NCBI GenBank assembly: GCA_030272155.1
Contig: CP126194.1
Location: 4,269,501-4,333,500 of the forward strand
From: Tetradesmus obliquus
Lineage: Eukaryota; Chlorophyta; Chlorophyceae; Sphaeropleales; Scenedesmaceae
DNA: 64,000 bases
Reading direction: 5' to 3'
The first letter of the stretch is position 1. Every line of letters begins with the position of its first letter. Below are positions 52,832 to 63,595 of this stretch, piece after piece. A model generated the notes under the pieces. The model did not search any database. It was not told the DNA's origin and worked only from the letters and a program-made list of their open reading frames with translations. A program made the position numbers and the translations under genes.

Positions 52832-55035
52832 ATGCCTGCAGGGGGGCTGTCCATGGTGCGCAGGCACCCTTCGGGATGGAAGAGCAACCGCAGTACCACG
52901 GCCATGAGGGTGGCGGCGGTGGTGTGTGTGATAATGGCTTTGACCACCGCTGACGAAAAGATTACCCCCGCATACTATTACAGAGAGCAGTACCCTGACT
53001 ACGCCAAGGAGGTACACGGGGACCTGAACCGGTTCTGCAGACTTCATCACAAGAACTTCACAGCAAACGGCACAGTGGCTACACCCAAGCATGGCGGCAG
53101 GCCCTCAAATGTCCCACATGCTGTCGCCTTCCATGCCAGCACAATATTCAAGGCTGGCAAGGTGGTAAAGGCCTACCCATCTGCAGATTCAAAGAGAAAG
53201 GTTGATGTGCACGTGTGGTGGACTTCAATCGAAGTCGCATGTCAGGAAAATGACACACTGCGCCAGCTGTGCACTGACTACAACATCACACCCAAGAGAC
53301 TGCTGAAGTACATGAAATGGGCTGACCCCGACCTGGTGCGCAGGAGAATAGATGTGAAGCTGGACTTGACAAAGATACAGAAACAAAGGCGAAAGGCAGC
53401 AGCTGCGGCACTGTGGCAGAAGTACCAAAGTGACCCCGACATGCTGCAGCGCATATATTTCATTGATGAGTGCAAATTCTGGATGTCAGACCTGGCAGGC
53501 GGCTCCGTCAAAGTCTATTGTGATGCACACGATGAAAACGTGCATGCTGTGCTGCCATGCAAATGGATGCGCAAGGGCAAGGACGCAGAGCCGGTCAAGT
53601 TGCACTTTGTCTGCGCCGTCAACGCTGTGCACGGGCCCGTCTACTGCACGTTTGTCACCGGCACAACAGACAACAAGGACCATGCTGGCAACCTCAATGT
53701 ACCGTACATGGTGAGTGTGCGCTGCTACTGCGCAGGCGCCTGCCATTGAAAGACATGCCAGCCCTGCTGTACTATGTAGTAACAGTCCCGCAGTGCTTTT
53801 TTTAGTGCTGTAGTGAAGCTGCAGCGCTGCCCGTCCTCTGCTGTGAACATAACAGCAGAGTAACTTGGTGACAGTACAATGACACCACCTGCAGCAGCAA
53901 GCTGGAAACCAATGTGCAAGGATTGGTGCATGTCACATCCGCGCGTGCTCACGCGCAGCACACTGCCCCCTGGCTGCAGCCAGTTGTCATATGCTGCAGC
54001 GCAGAACTCAAAGTCGCGCTCCAGCACCTGCTGCCTGCTGCTGCTGTAATAACCCTTGTCATGACATGAGCCATCAGCTTGAATCAGCATGTTGTGCTGT
54101 GCATGGATGAAATCAATCCGCCCATCCCACCAGTCCACTGCTACCTGAGCACACATACTGCTGCTGATGCCTAACCAGTACAGCATGTGCACCAGCTGCT
54201 CCTCGCTTGTGTGCATGTAGCCCATGCATGTGCCAACCATATCAGCCAGCACACATGCACACATCTTGCACTGAAGCGCTGCTGCTGTGGCGACTGCACG
54301 CGGCGCGCAGAACTTGAAGTGCTGCACACCTGGCAAGCAGCCAGTCAAGCCCCAGAACAATCTCTGCCCCCTCATAGACTTGGTGATGTATCTGACCTTG
54401 TCTGCACTGAGCCTGATGTAGAAGCGTCCCATCGCATCCATCCACACCGCTGCGTTGCGCTCCTGCGCTGCTAACAAGGCTGCGCGCTGCCAATCCGGCA
54501 ATTCTTGCACCTGCAGTTGAAGGACAAACCAACCCAGCAGGCCAAGAGCATGACTCAGCTGGAGTTTGTTCACTGCATGATTGAGATCAAAGACATAGCC
54601 AACCAACAGCAGGCGCAGCGCGGCACTACGCCGCTGTACATCTTTGACAACCCAAGTGTTCACCTGGGGAAGGATGGCCTACAGATGTTAGTTGCAGGCG
54701 GCATCAATGAAGATCAACTGCTGCACATTGCACCCTACTCCCCAGATTTCAACAAGCCCATTGAACATGCATTTGGCAGCCTCAAAGCAGCCTTCCGCAA
54801 CTACTTGTATAACAGCTGCCAGCTGGGTGGTGCTGATGTGAAGCCGCGAGACCTGCAGCACGGCCTGAACAACACCTTCATGAAGATCACAGCTGCATCT
54901 GTCATGGCTGATGTATTGAAGCTGCCAGATTTGTGGAATATGGTGCGCAGTCGCAAGAGGAGTCTTTGTGTGTGCCGAGACGGGAAGCAGCGCAGCGGCA
55001 CTGCTGGTGACTACCCCAGGAAGGACCAACGCTGA
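52832..55035 (+). CDS. Tc1/mariner-type DDE transposase (unit 1), split by an 806-bp intron
   Basis: Cut-and-paste transposase of the Tc1/mariner superfamily. Exon 1 52832-53710 and exon 2 54517-55035 join in phase 0 to 465 aa. The N-terminal half is basic and suits DNA binding. The catalytic triad reads D212 in IYFIDECKFWM, D337 in YIFDNPSVHLG, and E376 in APYSPDFNKPIEHAFGSLK, the standard 'PYSPDLNPIEH' motif. The second Asp and the Glu are 38 residues apart (DD38E). The intron (53711-54516) starts GTGAGT and ends TTGCACCTGCAG. The C-terminal tail is basic (SRKRSLCVC, then YPRKDQR). The start is uncertain: the ATG overlaps a possible acceptor (TGCCTGCAG), so an upstream exon may exist. All residues needed for activity appear present. 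Confidence 0.9.
53725..54441 (-). CDS. Vsr/EDxHD-like nuclease, candidate homing endonuclease, inside the transposase intron (unit 1)
   Basis: A 238-aa frame on the strand opposite the transposase that fills most of its intron; the stop lies 14 bp from the intron edge. Counting from the ATG at 54441: a helix with E80/E81 (HTSEEQLVHMLYWLG), D110 in DGRIDFI, D123 and H127 in LIQADGSCHDKG, D143 in LERDFEFCAAAYD, and R163 in GGSVLRVSTR. This E..D..DGxxH..D..R order is that of Vsr-related PD-(D/E)XK nucleases (EDxHD type), known as homing enzymes in phage introns. C45, C58, C61 and C63 might bind zinc. The frame stays open upstream into antisense of exon 2, so the true start is uncertain; 54441 keeps the gene inside the intron. 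Function is inferred from this motif order and location only. Confidence 0.65.
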   Translation of the reverse strand: MDAMGRFYIRLSADKVRYITKSMRGQRLFWGLTGCLPGVQHFKFCAPRAVATAAALQCKMCACVLADMVGTCMGYMHTSEEQLVHMLYWLGISSSMCAQVAVDWWDGRIDFIHAQHNMLIQADGSCHDKGYYSSSRQQVLERDFEFCAAAYDNWLQPGGSVLRVSTRGCDMHQSLHIGFQLAAAGGVIVLSPSYSAVMFTAEDGQRCSFTTALKKALRDCYYIVQQGWHVFQWQAPAQ

Positions 55036-56128
55036 GTCTGCTGTTGTGCTGCTGCATGGCATGTTGTGCATGTGGCTGTCAGCTGCATGCAAGATGGCTG
55101 GCAGCAGTGCACAGGCTGACTTTCAGAGAGCCCTTGAGCTCACCTGTTTGAAGGCACCTGCGCTTGCCGCCGTCCTGCATGTTCGCACCGCCCGGGGCTT
55201 GGGAGGTGCTGGCACCATGCTGCTGTAGGGTGGTTACTTCCTGGTGTTCACCTGAGAGCGAGTGTGGGAAGGAAATGGCATGTTCAGAAGCTTATTGTAT
55301 GAGTAAAATATATTTGGATGTTGAGCTTTGGTGCTTAGACTTGTCAGGAGTGGTTTCTGCTTTGAACGACTGCTGCCAGGCAGCAAGGCACTTGGTGGCC
55401 ATTTCACATACAGGCATTTGCAGTCATGCTGAATTGCCGATTGTAATGGTAAAACGATTGGTATAATTCAATTACGCTCGTAGCTATGGAACATGGCTCC
55501 TGCTGCTGTCACTCGCGTTGGTTGTGACAACTGTTGGCCTGCCAAGCGATATGCACGGAGCCTGCAAGAAACATTGCGGTTGATTTTTTTCTATATTTGA
55601 CGATTGCTTTAAGCATGGCGTGAGCCGAAATAAGCTGCGGTATGGTGAAGAACTTCAAGACGGAATGTGCCGTGAAACAAGCCTGCTCCAGGCCACACAG
55701 CTTCCACGCTGCTCACTAATTAACGTCGACACATTATGTAACGTACCTTTGGTTGAGGTAGAAAACCAACTGCGAAGGGCCCTCGCAAGCCCACCGTGCA
55801 GGTGAGCCTGACGGGTCAACACGGATGTCCAGAGCACTGCAGCTCGATCGTGTTGCTGCAGCACCTGCAAACAATTGGTATTGAACATTAAACGACGTTA
55901 AACACAGCGCTGTGCCGAAAGCCTTCGCCAATAAATTTGGTGGCAGCAGTGAGGCACCTGCTGGCACATGCTGCTGCTGTCACGCCCACCAACGACTGCA
56001 GTTGAAAAACACATGCCACCGTGATTCAAAGCACACATAGCTGTAACGTTTCCTGCTGTTTGCTGCTGCTGCTGCTCCTGCCCAGGCAGATATCATGTAT
56101 TGCAAACAGCACTACTGCCGCAGAAAAA
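55036..56128. other. Transposase 3' region of unit 1, no gene recognised
   Basis: TGTAA occurs at 55442-55446, about 400 bp after the transposase stop, and could serve as its polyadenylation signal. AT-rich around 55290-55320 and 55570-55615. The equivalent regions of unit 2 (59316-60408) and unit 3 (63596-64000) are the same. Confidence 0.4.
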
Positions 56129-56839
56129 TCAGCTGCATACCCAGCAGCAGCAGGAGCACATCAGCCATAGCATAAAAAGGTAGGTGTGCACTTCAGGCAC
56201 CAAGTCCAGGAACAGCAACAGAAGGGATGCAGTGCAGGCTAAGAACTGCTGCAGCAAAGGCTGGCATGCATTGACAGTCTCAGCTAGGTATGGTACAAAC
56301 GTAGCATCTGCATTTTGCAACAAATCAACACAGCTTGCAAGCAGACAGCCATGCTGGCATAGCAACCTGCTGTATGTGGCAGGCACAGTAAGGCACAGCT
56401 GCCAGTGCTGCTGCTTTGGTTTGCTTGCATCCCAGTTGCACAGCAGGGCCCTCACCTGCCAGCAGCAGCAGCTCCAAACTGCTAGTGATTTTGAGCTCCA
56501 GAATTCGCCTTGATCACACAGCATGGATGTTTGCAGGAAACTGTGTAGAATACTAGTACTCAACAAACTCTGTGCAGCCACACTAGCTGCACGCGCGCAG
56601 CAGCTGCCGGTGGGCCTGAAGCGGTGTTGAGCAGTATGTAACAGATATGACAGTTGAAATGGCATGTGCAGCGCACAGCGCAAAGCAGCAGAGCGCAACC
56701 GCAGCGGCAGGGCACTTGGCACACCAGAACTGCAGTGCCTGATCAGCCAGCAAGGGAAGGCCAGAAGTATTACAATACACATCAAAACACGTTGCAGGCA
56801 GCAGCACCCACAGCAACACTCTACAGCGCAAGTTAACAT
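56129..56839 (-). CDS. Unidentified 236-aa open frame of the tandem unit (low support)
   Basis: Starts with ATG at 56839 and spans the unit junction. The first half is Cys/Leu-rich and may be spurious. The second half, after a possible acceptor (CTGCTGGCAG, near 56460), reads like part of a helical-repeat protein (LLCNWDASKPKQQHWQLCL, then TYSRLLCQHGCLLASCVDLL). In unit 1 the frame is broken at the array edge (52000). A repeat of it lies at 60409-61119. Could be a captured host exon. I recognise no family. Confidence 0.25.
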   Translation of the reverse strand: MLTCAVECCCGCCCLQRVLMCIVILLAFPCWLIRHCSSGVPSALPLRLRSAALRCALHMPFQLSYLLHTAQHRFRPTGSCCARAASVAAQSLLSTSILHSFLQTSMLCDQGEFWSSKSLAVWSCCCWQVRALLCNWDASKPKQQHWQLCLTVPATYSRLLCQHGCLLASCVDLLQNADATFVPYLAETVNACQPLLQQFLACTASLLLLFLDLVPEVHTYLFMLWLMCSCCCWVCS

Positions 56840-57111
56840 ATGTAACAGCCGAGTCGGGGCACTTCAGGGCAACGTGTTTTCAGCACTTTTCTTGCAGCAC
56901 ACTGTGCCACTGCTAACAGCTCAAATTGATTTAGATTCGTCGTTGAAAGCTTGACATTTATATGTAGGCCACTTGTTCGCTACGTTTGTACCATGCCCAG
57001 CTGAGACCGGTCAAACTCCATGATGCTGCATGCTGTTGTTTGACCTGACCAGTTACTTCTGTTCACACTGCCGCTAGAAGCACAGCTAACATATCCATAT
57101 GTTTTGGATTC

Positions 57112-59315
57112 ATGCCTGCAGGGGGGCTGTCCATGGTGCGCAGGCACCCTTCGGGATGGAAGAGCAACCGCAGTACCACGGCCATGAGGGTGGCGGCGGT
57201 GGTGTGTGTGATAATGGCTTTGACCACCGCTGACGAAAAGATTACCCCCGCATACTATTACAGAGAGCAGTACCCTGACTACGCCAAGGAGGTACACGGG
57301 GACCTGAACCGGTTCTGCAGACTTCATCACAAGAACTTCACAGCAAACGGCACAGTGGCTACACCCAAGCATGGCGGCAGGCCCTCAAATGTCCCACATG
57401 CTGTCGCCTTCCATGCCAGCACAATATTCAAGGCTGGCAAGGTGGTAAAGGCCTACCCATCTGCAGATTCAAAGAGAAAGGTTGATGTGCACGTGTGGTG
57501 GACTTCAATCGAAGTCGCATGTCAGGAAAATGACACACTGCGCCAGCTGTGCACTGACTACAACATCACACCCAAGAGACTGCTGAAGTACATGAAATGG
57601 GCTGACCCCGACCTGGTGCGCAGGAGAATAGATGTGAAGCTGGACTTGACAAAGATACAGAAACAAAGGCGAAAGGCAGCAGCTGCGGCACTGTGGCAGA
57701 AGTACCAAAGTGACCCCGACATGCTGCAGCGCATATATTTCATTGATGAGTGCAAATTCTGGATGTCAGACCTGGCAGGCGGCTCCGTCAAAGTCTATTG
57801 TGATGCACACGATGAAAACGTGCATGCTGTGCTGCCATGCAAATGGATGCGCAAGGGCAAGGACGCAGAGCCGGTCAAGTTGCACTTTGTCTGCGCCGTC
57901 AACGCTGTGCACGGGCCCGTCTACTGCACGTTTGTCACCGGCACAACAGACAACAAGGACCATGCTGGCAACCTCAATGTACCGTACATGGTGAGTGTGC
58001 GCTGCTACTGCGCAGGCGCCTGCCATTGAAAGACATGCCAGCCCTGCTGTACTATGTAGTAACAGTCCCGCAGTGCTTTTTTTAGTGCTGTAGTGAAGCT
58101 GCAGCGCTGCCCGTCCTCTGCTGTGAACATAACAGCAGAGTAACTTGGTGACAGTACAATGACACCACCTGCAGCAGCAAGCTGGAAACCAATGTGCAAG
58201 GATTGGTGCATGTCACATCCGCGCGTGCTCACGCGCAGCACACTGCCCCCTGGCTGCAGCCAGTTGTCATATGCTGCAGCGCAGAACTCAAAGTCGCGCT
58301 CCAGCACCTGCTGCCTGCTGCTGCTGTAATAACCCTTGTCATGACATGAGCCATCAGCTTGAATCAGCATGTTGTGCTGTGCATGGATGAAATCAATCCG
58401 CCCATCCCACCAGTCCACTGCTACCTGAGCACACATACTGCTGCTGATGCCTAACCAGTACAGCATGTGCACCAGCTGCTCCTCGCTTGTGTGCATGTAG
58501 CCCATGCATGTGCCAACCATATCAGCCAGCACACATGCACACATCTTGCACTGAAGCGCTGCTGCTGTGGCGACTGCACGCGGCGCGCAGAACTTGAAGT
58601 GCTGCACACCTGGCAAGCAGCCAGTCAAGCCCCAGAACAATCTCTGCCCCCTCATAGACTTGGTGATGTATCTGACCTTGTCTGCACTGAGCCTGATGTA
58701 GAAGCGTCCCATCGCATCCATCCACACCGCTGCGTTGCGCTCCTGCGCTGCTAACAAGGCTGCGCGCTGCCAATCCGGCAATTCTTGCACCTGCAGTTGA
58801 AGGACAAACCAACCCAGCAGGCCAAGAGCATGACTCAGCTGGAGTTTGTTCACTGCATGATTGAGATCAAAGACATAGCCAACCAACAGCAGGCGCAGCG
58901 CGGCACTACGCCGCTGTACATCTTTGACAACCCAAGTGTTCACCTGGGGAAGGATGGCCTACAGATGTTAGTTGCAGGCGGCATCAATGAAGATCAACTG
59001 CTGCACATTGCACCCTACTCCCCAGATTTCAACAAGCCCATTGAACATGCATTTGGCAGCCTCAAAGCAGCCTTCCGCAACTACTTGTATAACAGCTGCC
59101 AGCTGGGTGGTGCTGATGTGAAGCCGCGAGACCTGCAGCACGGCCTGAACAACACCTTCATGAAGATCACAGCTGCATCTGTCATGGCTGATGTATTGAA
59201 GCTGCCAGATTTGTGGAATATGGTGCGCAGTCGCAAGAGGAGTCTTTGTGTGTGCCGAGACGGGAAGCAGCGCAGCGGCACTGCTGGTGACTACCCCAGG
59301 AAGGACCAACGCTGA
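57112..59315 (+). CDS. DDE transposase, unit 2
   Basis: Exons 57112-57990 and 58797-59315; identical translation to the unit 1 copy, with the same triad and intron phase. Confidence 0.9.
58005..58721 (-). CDS. Vsr/EDxHD-like nuclease, unit 2
   Basis: Identical translation to the unit 1 copy, in the intron 57991-58796. All motif residues are kept. Confidence 0.65.
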   Translation of the reverse strand: MDAMGRFYIRLSADKVRYITKSMRGQRLFWGLTGCLPGVQHFKFCAPRAVATAAALQCKMCACVLADMVGTCMGYMHTSEEQLVHMLYWLGISSSMCAQVAVDWWDGRIDFIHAQHNMLIQADGSCHDKGYYSSSRQQVLERDFEFCAAAYDNWLQPGGSVLRVSTRGCDMHQSLHIGFQLAAAGGVIVLSPSYSAVMFTAEDGQRCSFTTALKKALRDCYYIVQQGWHVFQWQAPAQ

Positions 59316-61391
59316 GTCTGCTGTTGTGCTGCTGCATGGCATGTTGTGCATGTGGCTGTCAGCTGCATGCAAGATGGCTGGCAGCAGTGCACAGGCTGAC
59401 TTTCAGAGAGCCCTTGAGCTCACCTGTTTGAAGGCACCTGCGCTTGCCGCCGTCCTGCATGTTCGCACCGCCCGGGGCTTGGGAGGTGCTGGCACCATGC
59501 TGCTGTAGGGTGGTTACTTCCTGGTGTTCACCTGAGAGCGAGTGTGGGAAGGAAATGGCATGTTCAGAAGCTTATTGTATGAGTAAAATATATTTGGATG
59601 TTGAGCTTTGGTGCTTAGACTTGTCAGGAGTGGTTTCTGCTTTGAACGACTGCTGCCAGGCAGCAAGGCACTTGGTGGCCATTTCACATACAGGCATTTG
59701 CAGTCATGCTGAATTGCCGATTGTAATGGTAAAACGATTGGTATAATTCAATTACGCTCGTAGCTATGGAACATGGCTCCTGCTGCTGTCACTCGCGTTG
59801 GTTGTGACAACTGTTGGCCTGCCAAGCGATATGCACGGAGCCTGCAAGAAACATTGCGGTTGATTTTTTTCTATATTTGACGATTGCTTTAAGCATGGCG
59901 TGAGCCGAAATAAGCTGCGGTATGGTGAAGAACTTCAAGACGGAATGTGCCGTGAAACAAGCCTGCTCCAGGCCACACAGCTTCCACGCTGCTCACTAAT
60001 TAACGTCGACACATTATGTAACGTACCTTTGGTTGAGGTAGAAAACCAACTGCGAAGGGCCCTCGCAAGCCCACCGTGCAGGTGAGCCTGACGGGTCAAC
60101 ACGGATGTCCAGAGCACTGCAGCTCGATCGTGTTGCTGCAGCACCTGCAAACAATTGGTATTGAACATTAAACGACGTTAAACACAGCGCTGTGCCGAAA
60201 GCCTTCGCCAATAAATTTGGTGGCAGCAGTGAGGCACCTGCTGGCACATGCTGCTGCTGTCACGCCCACCAACGACTGCAGTTGAAAAACACATGCCACC
60301 GTGATTCAAAGCACACATAGCTGTAACGTTTCCTGCTGTTTGCTGCTGCTGCTGCTCCTGCCCAGGCAGATATCATGTATTGCAAACAGCACTACTGCCG
60401 CAGAAAAATCAGCTGCATACCCAGCAGCAGCAGGAGCACATCAGCCATAGCATAAAAAGGTAGGTGTGCACTTCAGGCACCAAGTCCAGGAACAGCAACA
60501 GAAGGGATGCAGTGCAGGCTAAGAACTGCTGCAGCAAAGGCTGGCATGCATTGACAGTCTCAGCTAGGTATGGTACAAACGTAGCATCTGCATTTTGCAA
60601 CAAATCAACACAGCTTGCAAGCAGACAGCCATGCTGGCATAGCAACCTGCTGTATGTGGCAGGCACAGTAAGGCACAGCTGCCAGTGCTGCTGCTTTGGT
60701 TTGCTTGCATCCCAGTTGCACAGCAGGGCCCTCACCTGCCAGCAGCAGCAGCTCCAAACTGCTAGTGATTTTGAGCTCCAGAATTCGCCTTGATCACACA
60801 GCATGGATGTTTGCAGGAAACTGTGTAGAATACTAGTACTCAACAAACTCTGTGCAGCCACACTAGCTGCACGCGCGCAGCAGCTGCCGGTGGGCCTGAA
60901 GCGGTGTTGAGCAGTATGTAACAGATATGACAGTTGAAATGGCATGTGCAGCGCACAGCGCAAAGCAGCAGAGCGCAACCGCAGCGGCAGGGCACTTGGC
61001 ACACCAGAACTGCAGTGCCTGATCAGCCAGCAAGGGAAGGCCAGAAGTATTACAATACACATCAAAACACGTTGCAGGCAGCAGCACCCACAGCAACACT
61101 CTACAGCGCAAGTTAACATATGTAACAGCCGAGTCGGGGCACTTCAGGGCAACGTGTTTTCAGCACTTTTCTTGCAGCACACTGTGCCACTGCTAACAGC
61201 TCAAATTGATTTAGATTCGTCGTTGAAAGCTTGACATTTATATGTAGGCCACTTGTTCGCTACGTTTGTACCATGCCCAGCTGAGACCGGTCAAACTCCA
61301 TGATGCTGCATGCTGTTGTTTGACCTGACCAGTTACTTCTGTTCACACTGCCGCTAGAAGCACAGCTAACATATCCATATGTTTTGGATTC

Positions 61392-63595
61392 ATGCCTGCA
61401 GGGGGGCTGTCCATGGTGCGCAGGCACCCTTCGGGATGGAAGAGCAACCGCAGTACCACGGCCATGAGGGTGGCGGCGGTGGTGTGTGTGATAATGGCTT
61501 TGACCACCGCTGACGAAAAGATTACCCCCGCATACTATTACAGAGAGCAGTACCCTGACTACGCCAAGGAGGTACACGGGGACCTGAACCGGTTCTGCAG
61601 ACTTCATCACAAGAACTTCACAGCAAACGGCACAGTGGCTACACCCAAGCATGGCGGCAGGCCCTCAAATGTCCCACATGCTGTCGCCTTCCATGCCAGC
61701 ACAATATTCAAGGCTGGCAAGGTGGTAAAGGCCTACCCATCTGCAGATTCAAAGAGAAAGGTTGATGTGCACGTGTGGTGGACTTCAATCGAAGTCGCAT
61801 GTCAGGAAAATGACACACTGCGCCAGCTGTGCACTGACTACAACATCACACCCAAGAGACTGCTGAAGTACATGAAATGGGCTGACCCCGACCTGGTGCG
61901 CAGGAGAATAGATGTGAAGCTGGACTTGACAAAGATACAGAAACAAAGGCGAAAGGCAGCAGCTGCGGCACTGTGGCAGAAGTACCAAAGTGACCCCGAC
62001 ATGCTGCAGCGCATATATTTCATTGATGAGTGCAAATTCTGGATGTCAGACCTGGCAGGCGGCTCCGTCAAAGTCTATTGTGATGCACACGATGAAAACG
62101 TGCATGCTGTGCTGCCATGCAAATGGATGCGCAAGGGCAAGGACGCAGAGCCGGTCAAGTTGCACTTTGTCTGCGCCGTCAACGCTGTGCACGGGCCCGT
62201 CTACTGCACGTTTGTCACCGGCACAACAGACAACAAGGACCATGCTGGCAACCTCAATGTACCGTACATGGTGAGTGTGCGCTGCTACTGCGCAGGCGCC
62301 TGCCATTGAAAGACATGCCAGCCCTGCTGTACTATGTAGTAACAGTCCCGCAGTGCTTTTTTTAGTGCTGTAGTGAAGCTGCAGCGCTGCCCGTCCTCTG
62401 CTGTGAACATAACAGCAGAGTAACTTGGTGACAGTACAATGACACCACCTGCAGCAGCAAGCTGGAAACCAATGTGCAAGGATTGGTGCATGTCACATCC
62501 GCGCGTGCTCACGCGCAGCACACTGCCCCCTGGCTGCAGCCAGTTGTCATATGCTGCAGCGCAGAACTCAAAGTCGCGCTCCAGCACCTGCTGCCTGCTG
62601 CTGCTGTAATAACCCTTGTCATGACATGAGCCATCAGCTTGAATCAGCATGTTGTGCTGTGCATGGATGAAATCAATCCGCCCATCCCACCAGTCCACTG
62701 CTACCTGAGCACACATACTGCTGCTGATGCCTAACCAGTACAGCATGTGCACCAGCTGCTCCTCGCTTGTGTGCATGTAGCCCATGCATGTGCCAACCAT
62801 ATCAGCCAGCACACATGCACACATCTTGCACTGAAGCGCTGCTGCTGTGGCGACTGCACGCGGCGCGCAGAACTTGAAGTGCTGCACACCTGGCAAGCAG
62901 CCAGTCAAGCCCCAGAACAATCTCTGCCCCCTCATAGACTTGGTGATGTATCTGACCTTGTCTGCACTGAGCCTGATGTAGAAGCGTCCCATCGCATCCA
63001 TCCACACCGCTGCGTTGCGCTCCTGCGCTGCTAACAAGGCTGCGCGCTGCCAATCCGGCAATTCTTGCACCTGCAGTTGAAGGACAAACCAACCCAGCAG
63101 GCCAAGAGCATGACTCAGCTGGAGTTTGTTCACTGCATGATTGAGATCAAAGACATAGCCAACCAACAGCAGGCGCAGCGCGGCACTACGCCGCTGTACA
63201 TCTTTGACAACCCAAGTGTTCACCTGGGGAAGGATGGCCTACAGATGTTAGTTGCAGGCGGCATCAATGAAGATCAACTGCTGCACATTGCACCCTACTC
63301 CCCAGATTTCAACAAGCCCATTGAACATGCATTTGGCAGCCTCAAAGCAGCCTTCCGCAACTACTTGTATAACAGCTGCCAGCTGGGTGGTGCTGATGTG
63401 AAGCCGCGAGACCTGCAGCACGGCCTGAACAACACCTTCATGAAGATCACAGCTGCATCTGTCATGGCTGATGTATTGAAGCTGCCAGATTTGTGGAATA
63501 TGGTGCGCAGTCGCAAGAGGAGTCTTTGTGTGTGCCGAGACGGGAAGCAGCGCAGCGGCACTGCTGGTGACTACCCCAGGAAGGACCAACGCTGA
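61392..63595 (+). CDS. DDE transposase, unit 3
   Basis: Exons 61392-62270 and 63077-63595; identical translation to units 1 and 2. Confidence 0.9.
62285..63001 (-). CDS. Vsr/EDxHD-like nuclease, unit 3
   Basis: Identical translation to units 1 and 2, in the intron 62271-63076. Confidence 0.65.
   Translation of the reverse strand: MDAMGRFYIRLSADKVRYITKSMRGQRLFWGLTGCLPGVQHFKFCAPRAVATAAALQCKMCACVLADMVGTCMGYMHTSEEQLVHMLYWLGISSSMCAQVAVDWWDGRIDFIHAQHNMLIQADGSCHDKGYYSSSRQQVLERDFEFCAAAYDNWLQPGGSVLRVSTRGCDMHQSLHIGFQLAAAGGVIVLSPSYSAVMFTAEDGQRCSFTTALKKALRDCYYIVQQGWHVFQWQAPAQ

Larger units (their letters stand above)
51999..56278. mobile_element. Tandem unit 1 (4,280 bp): transposase with nuclease-bearing intron
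   Basis: First full copy of a unit that repeats with a period of exactly 4,280 bp (for example 52832, 57112, 61392). Contents: a 25-bp inverted repeat pair (52001-52025 and 52697-52721), the split transposase (52832-55035), the antisense nuclease frame in its intron, and about 1.2 kb without recognised genes. The left edge was fixed by comparison with unit 2: identity starts at CT-CAGCTAGG, and 51998 differs from 56278. No terminal inverted repeat spanning the whole unit and no TA duplication was found, so the unit is not simply one transposon end to end. Confidence 0.85.
56279..60558. mobile_element. Tandem unit 2 (4,280 bp), complete
   Basis: Same order and, wherever compared, the same sequence as unit 1, including the protein frames. 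Inverted repeat arms lie at 56277-56305 and 56977-57005; transposase 57112-59315; nuclease frame 58005-58721. Confidence 0.9.
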
